Positions 63,013-64,000 of a stretch of DNA of 64,000 bases are shown in pieces; position 1 is the stretch's first letter; each line of letters opens with the position of its first letter. This DNA comes from Roseiconus nitratireducens (GTDB lineage: Bacteria > Planctomycetota > Planctomycetia > Pirellulales > Pirellulaceae): NCBI RefSeq assembly GCF_008629675.1, contig NZ_VWOX01000010.1, forward strand, positions 124,001-188,000, written 5' to 3'. Position numbers and translations under genes: made by a program. The notes under the pieces were generated by a model that was not told where the DNA came from, did no database searches, and saw only the letters and a list, made by a program, of their open reading frames with translations.

Positions 63013-64000
63013 TCATTCGGAGATCCGCACCAGCCCCTGTTCGCTGCGAATGTAAAGTGAATCACCGGCAACGGCGGGGCTGGCCAGCACGTTTTGGCCG
63101 AGTTCCGATTCGCCAATCACTTCACCTTCATCGCCACGATCGGCGACGACCACGACCTTGCCGTCGGACCCGATGATGTAGATTCCGGTTCCGGTCAGAA
63201 CCGGGGTGGCCCAGACGTTGTTCAGGCGTCCGAGCCGTGCCTGCCACAGGACCGAACCGTCACTCAGTGATCCGGCCATCAAGACCGAACCCTTGCCCAT
63301 GTAGATCCGTTGATCGGAAACCACCGGGCTGACCCGCGACGGCCGCAGCTTGTTACTCTCCCACTGGATCTCACCGAGCGGTTGGTCTGTCGCGACTTCC
63401 GGGTCGACGATTCGAATGGCGGTCGTTTCGCTTCCAGGCACGATCAGGTACGGCCCCGCGAAGGTGCTCGACGCGGTGCCGTCGCCGGACACGTCAAAGT
63501 GTTGGATCACGTCGCCGGATCGGACGTCCAGCAGATCAACGCCGCCGCCGTTGTGCATTGCCACGGCCGAGCGATCGTCAGTGATTTGCACCGGCTGGGG
63601 GCTCGACCAGTTTGATCCGGTGCTGCGTTGGTTCTCCCACAAGACTTCGCCCGACTTCGCATCAATCCCTGCGGCGAATGAGTCGCCCTGGTTCTCCAAT
63701 TGAACCACCACCACGCCGTCGACGACGACCGGCGAACTGCTCATGCTGATGTCGTTGCCCGTCTTCGGATGATCCACCGCCAGGGCACGGTACCATTGAA
63801 GGTGTCCGTGCAGGTCGTAACAGATCAGGTCACAACTGCTGAACAGGGCAAAGATGCGTTCCCCGTCACTGGCCGGCGTTGGCGAGGCATTGGAACTGGT
63901 CGGGTGGGTGAATGGGCGACCGGTCGCCCGCATGGGGCGCGACCATTGCAACGACCCGTCGGAAGTCGCATAGGATTCCACGTACAAGTCACGCTCGTCC
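63013..64000 (-). CDS. PQQ-type beta-propeller protein (partial, N-terminus outside window)
   Basis: At least 328 residues of a PQQ-binding-like repeat protein; the frame is open to the right edge of the window, so the start lies beyond 64000. Repeat blades are visible: YDLHGHLQWYRAL, IDAKSGEVLWENQ, LLDVRSGDVIQHFDVS, GSLSDGSVLWQARLG and a final blade GDSLYIRSEQGLVRISE. No enzyme motif is seen. Compared with the PQQ protein at 49.3 kb the blades are more regular. A periplasmic or surface location is likely, but the signal peptide is not in view. It converges with the sulfatase gene across the repeat region. Confidence 0.85.
   Translation of the reverse strand, partial: DERDLYVESYATSDGSLQWSRPMRATGRPFTHPTSSNASPTPASDGERIFALFSSCDLICYDLHGHLQWYRALAVDHPKTGNDISMSSSPVVVDGVVVVQLENQGDSFAAGIDAKSGEVLWENQRSTGSNWSSPQPVQITDDRSAVAMHNGGGVDLLDVRSGDVIQHFDVSGDGTASSTFAGPYLIVPGSETTAIRIVDPEVATDQPLGEIQWESNKLRPSRVSPVVSDQRIYMGKGSVLMAGSLSDGSVLWQARLGRLNNVWATPVLTGTGIYIIGSDGKVVVVADRGDEGEVIGESELGQNVLASPAVAGDSLYIRSEQGLVRISE

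Overview
The window is GC-rich and gene-dense and looks like a chromosome segment of a marine-type planctomycete, most likely Pirellulaceae. The evidence is three pairs of a planctomycete cytochrome-C/DUF1549/DUF1553 protein (PSD1 type) with a DUF1501 protein, three secreted sulfatases, large secreted proteins of unknown function, and long palindromic repeats between genes. No rRNA, tRNA, CRISPR array, insertion sequence or prophage gene was recognised. All family names come from reading motifs; no database was searched.

Layout. 0.35-9.6 kb (minus strand) holds conserved housekeeping genes. purA-uppS-cdsA comes first; after a 0.5 kb gap follows phoH, a 7TM-HD phosphohydrolase gene, ybeY and a CNNM/CorC membrane protein gene, with overlapping or nearly overlapping junctions. 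10.0-13.5 kb (plus) is sulfate activation (cysD, fused cysNC) and a small secreted protein. 13.6-15.1 kb is a sulfatase. 15.5-20.9 kb (plus) is a heavy-metal efflux locus: a His/Cys-containing small secreted protein, an RND adaptor and a CzcA-type pump.

21.2-35.5 kb is accessory secreted metabolism: an acetyl-xylan-esterase-like hydrolase, an SMP-30/gluconolactonase-like protein, two PSD1-DUF1501 pairs facing each other tail to tail, and a large sulfatase with an extra C-terminal domain. 35.7-42.2 kb holds a MoxR ATPase and the complete phosphate operon pstS-C-A-B-phoU, whose PstA carries an unusual insert of about 100 residues. 42.3-56.6 kb is mixed: a Rieske protein, a double M16 peptidase, a glycosyltransferase, a FemAB/CelD-type acetyltransferase, a PQQ-repeat protein, a small zinc-ribbon membrane protein, a giant RND/MMPL protein and uracil phosphoribosyltransferase. 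56.9-62.4 kb is a third PSD1-DUF1501 pair, this time in line with a sulfatase. The window ends inside another PQQ-repeat protein.

The best candidate for an undescribed system is the repeated PSD1 + DUF1501 (+ sulfatase) module. Each PSD1 protein has a Sec-type signal, two CxxCH motifs and a different module (LamG/DUF1080-like, discoidin-like, or coiled coil) in the same slot between DUF1549 and DUF1553. Each DUF1501 partner has a Tat-type twin-arginine signal. This suggests a two-protein envelope complex with interchangeable substrate recognition, possibly acting on sulfated polysaccharides; that role is inference. The second notable layer is several families of palindromic intergenic repeats, one with an invariant TCGCCAGA core and compensating stem changes.
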